DNA of 64,000 nt from Nocardia bhagyanarayanae (GCF_006716565.1 NZ_VFPG01000001.1:930001-994000), one strand, 5' to 3'; counted from the first letter of the stretch, positions 7,096 to 18,543 are shown. A program made the numbers and translations. Notes: generated by a model not told the origin, from the letters alone.

Positions 7096-7944
7096 TCAGA
7101 CGAGGTCGCGGCGGTGGATGAGGGCGAGGGTGGTCGCGGCGAAGACGGCCGTGTAAATGCCCAGCAGGACAAGGGATTCGGTGCGCGAGAGGAGGTCGAG
7201 GACGCCGGGTGTGGCCGGGCCGTCCACCGTGCGCATAACGCCAGCGAGGGAACCCGCGGCGGTTCCGGGTAGGCGGTTGGTGAACGCTTCGATCGGGGCG
7301 AAGATCGCGGCCGTCGCGCGTAGCAGGTTCTCCACCACCAGTACCCAGACCAGACCGAGGCCCACGGCGAGCGCCGGGCCGCGAGCGAGTGCGCCGATCA
7401 GCGCGCCCGCTAGCGTCCACATGCCGAGAATGGCTGTGCCGGTGAGCAGTCCGTCGAAGACCCGAGCCGTGCTCGGCAGCGCGAGGGATTGCGACTCGGT
7501 GCTTGCGATCAGCGCGGCCACCCCGGTGTCCACCGCGAACGCCGCGCAGACCAGTGCGACGACGACCAGCGCGAGGCCGAGCAGCACGCCGCCGATCGCC
7601 GCTGTCCGCGAAGGACCCTGGGTGAGCACGGTTTTCCAGGTGCCCCAGCCGTATCCACTGCCGACGGCGAGCGCGCCGAGGATCAGCATGAGCGCGCCGC
7701 CGAACATCGCCATCCCCTGGGTGAACACCTCCGGCACCGCAGCAGGCAGCATCTGTTGCAGCAGAACTTCTTTCGGCAGTCCGTCGGACATCGCGCTCTG
7801 CTCGCCCGAGGTGTAGGCAAGGTAGTTGAACAGGTAGGAGAAGGTGAGATTCAACAGAATCCACGTCCCGAGCACGATCCAGAACGCGGGCCACCCGCGC
7901 AGCCGCAGCAGTTCCGCGCGAGTGCTCGCCAACAGGTCGGTCAT
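7096..7944 (-). CDS. ABC-2 type transporter permease
   Basis: The 282-residue membrane protein has about six helices and begins M-T-D-L-L-A-S-T-R-A-E-L-L-R-L-R-G-W-P-A-F-W, the membrane-entry pattern of ABC-2 permeases in peptide or drug export systems. It overlaps the ATPase gene by 4 bp (ATGA at 7941-7944), so the two are translated together. The ATPase-permease pair resembles bacitracin/lantibiotic-type exporters. It is likely a half-size permease that dimerises. The substrate is not readable. Confidence 0.87.
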   Translation of the reverse strand: MTDLLASTRAELLRLRGWPAFWIVLGTWILLNLTFSYLFNYLAYTSGEQSAMSDGLPKEVLLQQMLPAAVPEVFTQGMAMFGGALMLILGALAVGSGYGWGTWKTVLTQGPSRTAAIGGVLLGLALVVVALVCAAFAVDTGVAALIASTESQSLALPSTARVFDGLLTGTAILGMWTLAGALIGALARGPALAVGLGLVWVLVVENLLRATAAIFAPIEAFTNRLPGTAAGSLAGVMRTVDGPATPGVLDLLSRTESLVLLGIYTAVFAATTLALIHRRDLV

Positions 7945-8864
7945 CGCATCGCTCCTTCGGTGATCTCGAAGAACACTTCTTCCAGGGACTTCTCGTCGAT
8001 GCGCAGCTCGAGCAGGTCGGCTCCGGCCTCGACCACGGCGCGGGCGATCACGGGCGCGATCCGCGGATGCGCCTCGATGCGGATGCCCACGTCCGTGCGC
8101 AGCACTGCTCCGCCACCGCCCAGCACCACTTCGGAACCGCCCAGCACATCCCGCACCGCGGCGATGGCGACGTCCATGGGTTCCGCCCGCAGCAACAGCG
8201 AAGCGGCGCCGCGCAATTCGGCCACCGTGGATTCGGCGATCAGCCTGCCGCCGGAGATCACCCCGACCCGGTCGCAGATCTCCTGTACCTCGCTCAGCAG
8301 GTGACTGGACAGCAGCACGGTGTGCCCGTCGGCGGCCAATTCGGTGATCAGCTCCCGCACTTCGGCCATGCCCGCCGGATCGAGACCGTTTGTCGGCTCG
8401 TCCAGGATCAGCAGATCGGGGCGGCCGAGCAGCGCCGCGCCGACGCCGAGGCGCTGCTTCATGCCGAGCGAGTAGGTACGGAACTTGTCGTCGGCACGAT
8501 CGGCCAGGCCGACCCGATCCAGCGCTTCCGCCACTTCCGCGCGACCCAGCCCGCGATATTTCGCGAGAACCCGCAGGTTGTCGCGCCCGGAGAGGTAGGG
8601 GTAGAAGCCGGGGCTCTCGATCAGCGCGCCGATCCGGCGCAGTACCGCCGGATCACCGGGCATGCCGCCGAGCACCGTCGCGGCACCTTCACTCGGCCGG
8701 ATGAGCCCGGCGAGCATGCGCAGCGTGGTGGTCTTGCCCGCGCCGTTCGGACCGAGGAATCCGTAGATCTCCCCGGCGTCCACACGCATGCCGACGTCGT
8801 CGACGGCCGTGTGCGCTCCGTAGCGTTTGGTCAGCCCCGAGGTGACCACGATGGAATTCGTCAT
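7941..8864 (-). CDS. ABC transporter ATP-binding protein
   Basis: A 307-residue cytosolic ATPase with Walker A G-P-N-G-A-G-K-T-T (about residue 39), signature Y-S-L-G-M-K-Q-R (about 133), Walker B L-L-I-L-D-E-P (about 152) and switch His in S-S-H-L-L-S-E. The C-terminal 90 residues are the extra domain typical of BcrA/NatA-type exporters. ATG 8864 (M-T-N-S-I-V-V) is preferred, since the longer open frame upstream is low-complexity. It is divergent from a histidine kinase gene, a layout often seen where the kinase controls the exporter. Confidence 0.92.
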   Translation of the reverse strand: MTNSIVVTSGLTKRYGAHTAVDDVGMRVDAGEIYGFLGPNGAGKTTTLRMLAGLIRPSEGAATVLGGMPGDPAVLRRIGALIESPGFYPYLSGRDNLRVLAKYRGLGRAEVAEALDRVGLADRADDKFRTYSLGMKQRLGVGAALLGRPDLLILDEPTNGLDPAGMAEVRELITELAADGHTVLLSSHLLSEVQEICDRVGVISGGRLIAESTVAELRGAASLLLRAEPMDVAIAAVRDVLGGSEVVLGGGGAVLRTDVGIRIEAHPRIAPVIARAVVEAGADLLELRIDEKSLEEVFFEITEGAMR

Positions 8865-9100
8865 GAGCCGAGAATCCACCGCCGAACTGGGGCGGCACAT
8901 CCGTCGCGCGGCGATGTCCCGCGTACGTATCGCGACTCTGTCCGGCCCGCCCAGCCCAACGAACCCCGAACGTAGGCGCCCAATACGTGCGGTGACGGAC
9001 GCCGATCGGCGGTCGGCATCGGGGGGCGCAGCCGGACGAAGTCCGTCGAAAACCCGCGCATGGCCGGAGCGAAGGCGAAGGTACGCCTTAGGCTGCAAGG

Positions 9101-10951
9101 GTGAGTGCGCCAGGCATAGCGAATCGTGGCTCGGTCGTATGGGACTGGGGCCTCGCGTTCATCGTCGCGGTAGTCCAGGTGGCCGGGGGTCGCGGCGCCA
9201 ATCTGCACCAGACCGGCACGCAGTCGCTGGATGTGCTCGGCTACCTGCTGCTGCTTGCGGGACCGGTGGCGCTGGCTTTCCGGCGCGTCCAGCCGCTGCC
9301 GGTGCTGGTGATCGCGCTCGCCGCGTGCGGAATCTACCTGGCGCTCGGCTACGGATACGGTCCGATCTTCCTTTCGCTGGTGATCGCCTTCCTCACCGCG
9401 GGGACGATCGGATCCCGTTGGTGGACATACCCGCTCGTGCCGATCGGCTACCTGCTCTTCGTGTGGCCGCTGCCCGCGATGCTCGGTGAGCCGGTGAACG
9501 GCTGGCAGATCTTCGGGCTGATGGCGTGGTTGGCCGTGCTCATCGGCGCGGCCGAAGGGTTGCGCCAGCGCCAAGCGGCGATGGAGGCCCGCAAGCAGCG
9601 CGCGGAAGCCGCCCGCCGCGACGAGCAGGCGCAGCGGGAACGCCGGGCGACCGAGGAGCGGCTTGCCATCGCCAGGGAGCTGCACGACGTGCTCGCCCAC
9701 AGTCTTTCGCTGATCAACGTGCAGTCGTCGGTGGCGCTGGAGCTGTTCGACAAGCGGCCGCAGCAGGCGAGGACGGCGCTCGCCGCGATCAAGGCGGCGA
9801 GCAAGGAATCGCTGGCCGAGGTGCATACCCTGCTCCAGACCATCCGCATGGGCGCGACCCTCGCGGACCCCGAAACCGCACCGGTGCAGCGTGATTCGAC
9901 CGAGCCGTCCCGTCCCGCGCGCGGCCGCCGTGGTCTGCGCCGGGCCGCGCCGAACCAGCGGCGGGCATCCGGTTCGGCGGAGCCGGGCAAGCAGCCGGAG
10001 GAGCCGCGCACCGTCGCACGGGAGCCGCGCTTCGAACCGCGCCCAGCCGAGCCGCCGAAGAAGCAGGAGGCGCCGCGCGCGCCCGCGCCGAGCATCGCCG
10101 ACCTGGACACGCTGCTTCGGCGGCCACGCGAGGCGGGGCTGACCGTCGAGACCCGAATCATCGGCGAGCCGCAGAAGTTGCCCAGCGTGATCGACGCGGC
10201 CGCGGCCCGGATCATCCAGGAATCCCTGACCAACGTCGTGCGCCACGCGCCGGGCGCGAGCGCCACGGTCACCGTCCGCTACGCGACCGGCTCCGTCGAC
10301 CTCACGATCGACAACGCCCGCCCCACCGCGCCCGCCGTCCGCTCTGGTTCCGGCGGCAACGGCATCATCGGGATGCGCGAGCGGGCGCACGCGCTGGGGG
10401 GAGCGCTGACCGCGGGCCCGCGTCCGAGCGGTGGGTTCCGCGTCGCGGCCCGGCTACCCAGCGAGATCGTTCCGGTGCGGCAACGCCCGGCGGTCCGGCC
10501 GGCCGAATCCGCGGCGAAGAACGGCAACGGCGTAGCGGAGGGGGTCTGCGCCGAGCCGGACGCGCTCAACGGCTCCGGTTCCGCGTCCACCGACAGCTCG
10601 GACGCCGCGGCCGACGACCGCACGGACCGCAACGGCAGCGCGTCGACCCCCACCGGCGGCCCGGACGCCACTGACAGACGGGAAAGCTCCGCGTCCGCAT
10701 CTCTCGACGACTTCGGTACCGCGCCAGGCAACCCGAGCGCGCACTCGGCGGCAGCGTCTTCCGGCGGCTCCGACACCGCTACAGCCAACCGGAGCCCGCA
10801 CGGCGGCAGCGCGTCGGACACCGGCAACGTGGTCTCCGCAACCGGTGATCGCACCGTCCGCAACGGCAGCGTGTCCCCGCCCGACAGGGACCCGGCGGTC
10901 CGGGACTCCGCGCCCGCATCGTCCGGCGACTCGAGCACCGCGGGGCCCTGA
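9101..10951 (+). CDS. Membrane histidine kinase (NarL/DesK type) with a long disordered linker and tail
   Basis: A 616-residue sensor kinase. Residues about 10-160 hold several membrane helices, followed by a coiled segment rich in Arg/Glu/Gln. The HisKA_3 phosphoacceptor motif A-R-E-L-H-D-V-L-A-H gives His195. A roughly 75-residue Arg/Pro/Ala/Lys-rich insert (about 256-330) separates this from the HATPase domain, which has I-I-Q-E-S-L-T-N-V-V-R-H-A and G-G-N-G-I-I-G-M-R-E-R. After the catalytic domain (end about residue 455) come about 155 residues rich in Ser, Asp, Ala and Gly, with repeated R-N-G-S phrases. The start is GTG 9101, and the gene overlaps the response regulator by one base (TGATG). 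Confidence 0.9.
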   Translation: MSAPGIANRGSVVWDWGLAFIVAVVQVAGGRGANLHQTGTQSLDVLGYLLLLAGPVALAFRRVQPLPVLVIALAACGIYLALGYGYGPIFLSLVIAFLTAGTIGSRWWTYPLVPIGYLLFVWPLPAMLGEPVNGWQIFGLMAWLAVLIGAAEGLRQRQAAMEARKQRAEAARRDEQAQRERRATEERLAIARELHDVLAHSLSLINVQSSVALELFDKRPQQARTALAAIKAASKESLAEVHTLLQTIRMGATLADPETAPVQRDSTEPSRPARGRRGLRRAAPNQRRASGSAEPGKQPEEPRTVAREPRFEPRPAEPPKKQEAPRAPAPSIADLDTLLRRPREAGLTVETRIIGEPQKLPSVIDAAAARIIQESLTNVVRHAPGASATVTVRYATGSVDLTIDNARPTAPAVRSGSGGNGIIGMRERAHALGGALTAGPRPSGGFRVAARLPSEIVPVRQRPAVRPAESAAKNGNGVAEGVCAEPDALNGSGSASTDSSDAAADDRTDRNGSASTPTGGPDATDRRESSASASLDDFGTAPGNPSAHSAAASSGGSDTATANRSPHGGSASDTGNVVSATGDRTVRNGSVSPPDRDPAVRDSAPASSGDSSTAGP

Positions 10952-11634
10952 TGGACGAGCGCGGGGAGGCCCAGAGCATTCGGGTGTTGGTCGCCGACGA
11001 TCAGGCGTTGGTGCGCGGTGGGTTCGTCGCGCTGCTGAACGCGCAGGACGGCGTCGAGGTGGTCGGCGAGGCCGAGAACGGTGAGCAGGCCGTGCGGATG
11101 ACTCGCACGCTGCGGCCGGACGTCGTGCTGATGGACATCCGCATGCCCGTGCTCGACGGGCTGTGCGCGACCAGGATGATCGCGGAGGACCCCAAGCTGG
11201 CCGAGGTCCGCGTGGTCGTGCTGACCACTTTCGAGCTGGACGAATACGTCTTCGAGGCGATGCGCTCCGGCGCGACCGGCTTCCTCGTCAAACACACCGA
11301 ACCGGCCGACCTGGTGCGCGCTGTCCGCGTGGTGGCCGCCGGTGACGCTCTGCTCTCCCCCGGCGTCACCCGCCGCCTGATCGCCGAATTCGCCGCGCAC
11401 GCCAAACAGCCGCCGCCCGCCGCGCTGAACGAACTCACCGACCGCGAGCGGGAGGTGATGACGCTCGTGGCCGAGGGCCTCACCAACGCCGAAATCGGCG
11501 AACGCCTCTACATGAGCCCGGCCACCGCCCGCACCCACGTCAGCCGCATTCTCACCAAACTCGACGCCCGCGACCGCACCCAGCTCGTCGTCCTCGCCTA
11601 CGAATCCGGCCTGGTCCGCCCCGGTTGGCACTGA
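10951..11634 (+). CDS. NarL/LuxR-family response regulator
   Basis: The 227-residue product has a receiver domain (V-L-V-A-D-D-Q at about residue 13, phospho-acceptor Asp in V-V-L-M-D-I-R-M-P near 62, Lys in F-L-V-K-H near 114) and a LuxR HTH (L-T-D-R-E-R-E-V-M-T-L-V-A, T-N-A-E-I-G-E-R-L, A-T-A-R-T-H-V-S-R-I-L-T-K-L). It is the cognate partner of the upstream kinase by 1-bp overlap. The divergent ABC exporter genes are the most plausible target, but no clear repeated binding site was found in the 236-bp intergenic region. Confidence 0.95.
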   Translation: MDERGEAQSIRVLVADDQALVRGGFVALLNAQDGVEVVGEAENGEQAVRMTRTLRPDVVLMDIRMPVLDGLCATRMIAEDPKLAEVRVVVLTTFELDEYVFEAMRSGATGFLVKHTEPADLVRAVRVVAAGDALLSPGVTRRLIAEFAAHAKQPPPAALNELTDREREVMTLVAEGLTNAEIGERLYMSPATARTHVSRILTKLDARDRTQLVVLAYESGLVRPGWH

Positions 11635-11810
11635 ACTCGACCGTTCGCGAGCCACGCGGCGGCAATTGTTCCGCAACTCACGACCGGCGTCTTTCGGCAA
11701 ATTGCCAGTTCATGCTGGTTGCCGACCGAACCCAATACGTCGGTAGGCGTATCGGGACCAGGGCCGCACGACCGATGTCTCGGTACGGTCACAACGCGCA
11801 CGCTCGGAGC

Positions 11811-12065
11811 ATGACTCTTTTCACGCAACCCGAAACACTGTCCCTGCTGGCGGACCACCACGACGGCGACTGGCACCCGTGGCCGTTCTTCTGGCTGTTC
11901 CCGCTACTCTTCTGGCTCACCTTCGTCGCCGTAATTCTCTTGTCCCGCAATCGCTTCCGCCGCCATACCGGCATCGACGCCCTGCGCGACGGTTTCGCAC
12001 GCGGCGAGATCACCGAGGCGCAATACCGCGAGCGCCTGGCCGTCCTCCGCGAAACCCGCCGGTGA
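11811..12065 (+). CDS. SHOCT-like small membrane protein
   Basis: An 84-residue protein with a hydrophobic helix at about residues 24-46 (W-P-F-F-W-L-F-P-L-L-F-W-L-T-F-V-A-V-I) and a cytosolic SHOCT-type end: L-R-D-G-F-A-R-G-E-I-T-E-A-Q-Y-R-E-R-L-A-V-L. SHOCT units are short C-terminal oligomerisation or tethering motifs of unclear biochemical function. ATG 11811 is used; a longer open frame from 11625 adds poorly structured residues. It is followed at 13 bp by an LLM oxidoreductase, so it is possibly in the same transcript. Confidence 0.75.
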   Translation: MTLFTQPETLSLLADHHDGDWHPWPFFWLFPLLFWLTFVAVILLSRNRFRRHTGIDALRDGFARGEITEAQYRERLAVLRETRR

Positions 12066-12078
12066 GGGAGACGACGCG

Positions 12079-12888
12079 ATGAAGTTCGGCATGATCGTCA
12101 CGCCCCGCTCGGGCGCGCAGTGGGCCGAGTCGGTGCGGGCGGCCGAAAACGAGGGCTACCGAACCGTTCTGCTGCCCGACACCATGTACACCCCATCGCC
12201 GCTGCCGATGCTGGCGGCGGCCGCGGCGGTCACGGGCACGGTGCGGCTGCGGCCCAATGTGCTCGCCGCCCCGCTGCGACACAGCGCCGCACTCGCACGG
12301 GATGTAGCGGCCCTGCAACTGCTGTCCGGCGGACGCTTCGAGCTCGGCATCGGCATCGGCCGCCCGGATGCCGCCGGCGAGGCCGCAAGACTCGGCATGC
12401 CTTGGGGTTCGGCGCGACAGCGCCGCGAGCAGCTGCGCGAGGCTGTCGCCGCGGTCCGTGCGGCCGTCGAACCCGCACCGGAGATCGTCGTGGCGGCGAG
12501 CGGCCCCCGCATGCTCGCCGCGGCGGCCGAGATCGCCGACCGCATCCTGCTCGCGGCCCAACCCGCCGCCACCGAAGCCGATTGGGCCGACATGGTGCGC
12601 GTCGTACGCGACCACACCGACCGCGACATCCGCTTCACCCACCAACTCGTCGGCATCGGCGACCGCCTGCCGTTCTGGCTCGGGAAGCACATGGGCCTCA
12701 CCGCCGAGGGACTGCGCGCCGCGAACGCCGCGGCACTGCTGCCCGAGACCCCGGCAGCGGCCGCCGACCTGCTGGAAACCCGGAGGGAGAAGTACGGAAT
12801 CGATGAACTGGTCGTCCCGGACGAACTCGCACAGGCCTTCACACCGGTCATGCGTCGCTTCGTGCCGCCGTCCACGGATCCTCGGTAA
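12079..12888 (+). CDS. LLM-class flavin/F420-dependent oxidoreductase
   Basis: A 269-residue TIM-barrel protein of the luciferase-like superfamily: M-K-F-G-M-I-V-T-P at the start, the conserved R-L-R-P-N-V-L-A-A-P-L-R-H and L-S-G-G-R-F-E-L-G-I-G-I-G segments, and A-A-S-G-P-R-M-L-A-A-A-A near the middle. Actinobacterial members of this group mostly use coenzyme F420. The substrate is unknown. It is shorter than the usual 300-350 residues, with the middle region trimmed. Starts at ATG 12079 behind G-A-G-G-G-A-G-A, 13 bp after the SHOCT-like gene. Confidence 0.88.
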   Translation: MKFGMIVTPRSGAQWAESVRAAENEGYRTVLLPDTMYTPSPLPMLAAAAAVTGTVRLRPNVLAAPLRHSAALARDVAALQLLSGGRFELGIGIGRPDAAGEAARLGMPWGSARQRREQLREAVAAVRAAVEPAPEIVVAASGPRMLAAAAEIADRILLAAQPAATEADWADMVRVVRDHTDRDIRFTHQLVGIGDRLPFWLGKHMGLTAEGLRAANAAALLPETPAAAADLLETRREKYGIDELVVPDELAQAFTPVMRRFVPPSTDPR

Positions 12889-12957
12889 TCATGGCCGCCG
12901 AATAGGGCAGAGCCCGAGGCAACCGGAACCCGCCCCGCCCGGAAGTCAAGCGAAAGA

Positions 12958-12997
12958 GGCCCGCCCCCAACGGTGATCCGTTGGGGGCGGGCCTTTT
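12958..12997. terminator. Strong bidirectional terminator at the clpC1 3' end
   Basis: GGCCCGCCCCCAACGG (12958-12973) and CCGTTGGGGGCGGGCC (12978-12993) form a perfect 16-bp stem with a TGAT loop, followed by TTTTCGTT on the plus strand. It separates the LLM gene from convergent clpC1. Confidence 0.88.
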
Positions 12998-13006
12998 CGT
13001 TGCGGC

Positions 13007-15565
<2,559 letters not shown>

Positions 15566-15955
15566 CGCTCCCTCACTCTCCTGCTCAGACCTTCATAGGC
15601 GTCCGACGCTTCAGTGCTGTGGTCAACCTTCGGTCGTCAGCCTGCCATGAAGCCCGGGGGTTGCGGCCCCCGCCTCCACTCTAGTTGGCGGGGGTCCGGG
15701 CCGCCTCCAGTCCACCCTATTGGGGACCAGCGACAGCACGGTCATTCACTCATAACGTGAGCGTTTCGGGTTTCGTTTCCGATGCGGTTTTGCCGACAGC
15801 GAACACCCTCTGATCCGGCGATCTCGCCGCGATCCACGGGCCATCGTCGCCCCGTTGACGCCCCTGCCAGTGCAAACGACCGAACCGCTCGCCGTGTTCC
15901 CGGCAAGCCCCGATTTTCGAATGATTCCGCGGCCGGGCGGCCGCCACTGCCGCGG
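15566..15955. other. 390-bp non-coding stretch upstream of clpC1
   Basis: It holds the clpC1 leader and promoter side. One clear element is the inverted repeat CCCCCGCC (15667-15674) with GGCGGGGG (15687-15694), about 100 bases before clpC1, of unknown role. A heat-shock or ClgR-type operator could not be identified with confidence. The rest, up to the lipase stop codon at 15956, carries no convincing gene. Confidence 0.5.
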
Positions 15956-16900
15956 TCAGCCCGTGAACGGCGCGACGAACTGGCACGGTACCGGCCGCGG
16001 ATGGGCCGGGTCCAGTGCGTTCAGGACGAATCCCGCCGCCCTCGGGCTGCCCGCGATGCCCGCGTGCTCGGAGTAGTCCTGCGCGCACCCGTCCTGAACC
16101 ACGACATTGGTGACGTTCGGGCCGGGCACCAGGCCCGCGGTGTACGGGATCACGGCCTCGTCGAGCCGGGTGGCGATATTCGTGTAGGCGACGTCGGGGT
16201 GGTAGACGCCGTCGGCGTTGAGCGCCGACAGGAAAGGCGAGCCCGCGATGATTTGGCGGCAGGCGTGGCACAGCGAGGCGCCCACCGCCGTGTCGAAGGC
16301 CGCGCCCGCGCCGAGGCGGGCGGCGAAGGCGGCGGCGTCGCCGAGGCCCGCCGCGTTGGTGCCGAGCCAGGGCGGCGCGAGCCCGACGAGCTTGTCCACC
16401 TTGTCCGCGCCGCCGAGGCGCTTGACGTAGTAATTGCCGATGAAATTGCCCTGCGAGTGCCCGATGACGTCCACTTTCGCGGCGCCGGTCGCGGCGAGCA
16501 CGCGATCGACGAAGGCGGCGAACTCCAGCCCGCTCTGCTCCATCGGCCGCATGCCGCCGATGGCGGACAGCGGCCACGGCAGCGCGTGCGCGCCGTAGGT
16601 CAGCGCGTAGACGCAGTAGCCCTCGTTGGCGAGCAGCGGCACGTAGACGCCCCAATTGGTCTGTGCGCCACCGCCGGTGCCGTGCGCGAGGACCACCGGG
16701 TTCGGATGCTCGGCGCTCGGGCGGCAGGACCAGTCGTTGGCTCCCGGCAGGGAGCCGCCCGGATCGGTCAGCTCGGCCGGGATGCCGGAGAAGAAGTTGT
16801 AGACGACCGGATAGCGCTGCGCGTGTGCCGAACCCGCCGCGCCGATCCACAGCGCGGCGAGCACGAAGGCCACCGCGAACGGAACTGGGACACGTCGCAT
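15956..16900 (-). CDS. Secreted lipase/esterase of the Lipase_2 type
   Basis: A 314-residue exported hydrolase. ATG 16900 (M-R-R-V-P-V-P-F-A-V-A-F-V) opens a signal peptide with cleavage likely after A-H-A near residue 27. The mature part has V-L-A-H-G-T-G-G-G near residue 70 (oxyanion) and the nucleophile elbow V-I-G-H-S-Q-G-N-F-I-G near 143; Asp and His of the triad lie in the C-terminal third (H in Y-S-E-H-A-G-I). Several cysteines suggest disulfides. It resembles extracellular actinobacterial lipases. The longer open frame from 17044 is rejected, because only 16900 gives a signal peptide. Confidence 0.9.
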   Translation of the reverse strand: MRRVPVPFAVAFVLAALWIGAAGSAHAQRYPVVYNFFSGIPAELTDPGGSLPGANDWSCRPSAEHPNPVVLAHGTGGGAQTNWGVYVPLLANEGYCVYALTYGAHALPWPLSAIGGMRPMEQSGLEFAAFVDRVLAATGAAKVDVIGHSQGNFIGNYYVKRLGGADKVDKLVGLAPPWLGTNAAGLGDAAAFAARLGAGAAFDTAVGASLCHACRQIIAGSPFLSALNADGVYHPDVAYTNIATRLDEAVIPYTAGLVPGPNVTNVVVQDGCAQDYSEHAGIAGSPRAAGFVLNALDPAHPRPVPCQFVAPFTG

Positions 16901-17012
16901 GGAGCCTCCAATTCTGAAACTTGTTCCAGAAGAAGCTACCGAGGACGTGTCCCAGATAGTGCCGATACCGGTGGGTAACTTTGTGTAACCCGTTCTACTG
17001 CCGACGATCAGG

Positions 17013-17603
17013 TCAGCGGGTGTGTGCTGCCGCGTGCGGCGCACCCAGTCCGGCGGGCGCGGCGTAGGCCGTCACACCCTGGGCGGAACCCGCGGCTTCG
17101 GCCTTGCCCTGCTGGACGCCCGCCGCGAACAGCGCGCCACAGAGCACCAGGAAGGCCAGGGTGTGCACCACCGCGCGGATCACGTTGTAGCGCACCCACG
17201 CGGCCTCGTAGTTCGCGCGGACCGCCGCCATATCGGCGATCTGCGCCGGGTCGCCCGCGGCGGCCAGCTGATCGTTGAGCGGGACGTTGAAACCTGCGGT
17301 CACCGCGAACGCGATCACGTTGAGCGCCAGGGCGATCGCGATCCAGACCAGGGTCGCGCGGTGCTCCCGGCCCAGGTGCAGCACCGCGGCGAGGATGCCG
17401 AACGCGACGGTGCCGAGGAAGGCGATCATGAACCAGGGATTGACGATGACCACGTTGATCTTCTGCATCACGTCGACGATGGTCCGATCGTCGCTGCGGT
17501 TCAGCGCGGGCATCACCGAGATGGCGTAGGCGTAGAACACCCCGGCGGTCAGCCCGGTCGCCAGCACGGCCGCCACCAGCGCGGCGATTCTCAGCGCGAA
17601 CAT
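17013..17603 (-). CDS. DUF1772 (anthrone oxygenase-like) membrane protein
   Basis: The 196-residue protein has four hydrophobic segments (about residues 5-28, 57-77, 84-104, 142-164) and the DUF1772 pattern: A-G-V-F-Y-A-Y-A-I-S-V-M-P-A-L near the start and F-N-V-P-L-N-D-Q-L near residue 108. The family includes fungal anthrone oxygenase relatives but most bacterial members have no known reaction. It ends with an Ala/His-rich polar tail. It stands alone between the lipase and the FHA-HTH gene. Confidence 0.88.
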   Translation of the reverse strand: MFALRIAALVAAVLATGLTAGVFYAYAISVMPALNRSDDRTIVDVMQKINVVIVNPWFMIAFLGTVAFGILAAVLHLGREHRATLVWIAIALALNVIAFAVTAGFNVPLNDQLAAAGDPAQIADMAAVRANYEAAWVRYNVIRAVVHTLAFLVLCGALFAAGVQQGKAEAAGSAQGVTAYAAPAGLGAPHAAAHTR

Positions 17604-17751
17604 TCGGTTTCTCCTGCCTCACAGTCCGGGTCCGAATCGTTTCGGTCCGGCGACGAGGACAAGTCAATCGCGAACGGGCCCGCGCTTCCATGGTCGAGAC
17701 GCTCGCCCGCTTAAGCGGGCGTCCACGCGCGGTTCAGCGGTGCTCGGGGAT

Positions 17752-18375
17752 TCAGAGATCCCGGTCGGAGATGATGCCGCTCTGCAAGGCAAGGGCCGCG
17801 AGGCGCACCCGCTTCTGGTTCTGCGGCAGGCTCTCCACGCCGAATTTGGCGAACAGCGCGCGCAGGTGGGTCTTGATGGCGTCGACGCTGAGGAACAACT
17901 CCTCGGCGATCTGCTGGTTGGAGGCCGGGGTCGCGAAGCCGGTGCCGTTCTTGTACGGCCGGCACAGCGCGACGAGGACCGCGCGCTGGGTCTCGGTGAG
18001 CGAACGCAGGGTGGGAATCGAGCCGGTGGAGGTGCGGGTGGCGTCGTCGGCGACCGAGCCGAAATCGTGGAAGGACACCAGCGAGGTGCCGACCCGGATC
18101 TTGTCGCCCGCCATCAGGCGGCGCCTGCCGACCAGTCGCTCGCCGTTGACGAAAGTGCCGTTGCGGGAAAGCCCGTCGTCGACGATCGTCCAGTGCGCGC
18201 CCAGATATTCGACGGCCGCGTGCACGCGCGAGACCTCCGCGTCCCAGCGCAACGCGAGATCGGCATGGGGCGAACGGCCGATCGTGACTCGCTGCTGATC
18301 CGGGCTCAGCATCAGCTCCTGCTGGCGGCCCGAGTCATCGGTGAATCGCAACAATGATCCGACGAATCCAGTCAC
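17752..18375 (-). CDS. FHA domain-winged/LuxR-like HTH fusion protein
   Basis: The 207-residue protein has an FHA domain (about residues 20-105: T-I-G-R-S-P-H-A-D-L, V-S-R-V-H-A-A-V-E-Y, L-S-R-N-G-T-F-V-N-G) that binds phosphothreonine peptides, and a C-terminal HTH (about 125-207) with L-T-E-T-Q-R-A-V-L-V-A-L and A-S-N-Q-Q-I-A-E-E-L-F-L-S-V-D-A-I-K-T-H-L-R-A-L-F. This is a one-piece link between Ser/Thr kinase signalling and DNA binding or helix interaction. The start is GTG 18375. The membrane kinase gene at 41902 in this window is one possible partner, but this is speculation. Confidence 0.87.
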   Translation of the reverse strand: MTGFVGSLLRFTDDSGRQQELMLSPDQQRVTIGRSPHADLALRWDAEVSRVHAAVEYLGAHWTIVDDGLSRNGTFVNGERLVGRRRLMAGDKIRVGTSLVSFHDFGSVADDATRTSTGSIPTLRSLTETQRAVLVALCRPYKNGTGFATPASNQQIAEELFLSVDAIKTHLRALFAKFGVESLPQNQKRVRLAALALQSGIISDRDL

Positions 18376-18491
18376 TGCGCCGATACCTCATCTCTCCATA
18401 CCGCCAGTGACGACCTTCGCACAGTTTCCATGGTGCCGCTTCGGGGTACCACGAGCAAGATCGTGCCAGGCCGGTCGATGCACAAATGCTA

Positions 18492-18529
18492 CTGCCGCCC
18501 GGGCGTCGCACGATTCGCCCAGGCGGCAG
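18492..18529. terminator. lsr2 terminator candidate
   Basis: CTGCCGCCCGGGCG (18492-18505) pairs with CGCCCAGGCGGCAG (18516-18529) with one mismatch. It begins 15 bp past the lsr2 stop, and a short T-run follows on the minus strand. Confidence 0.7.
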
Positions 18530-18543
18530 CGGTGGAAAAAGGA

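Noticed and set aside
15663..15705. Hairpin upstream of clpC1 as a known heat-shock operator
   Set aside because: It does not match CIRCE or a clear ClgR/HspR site; only a GC-rich inverted repeat.
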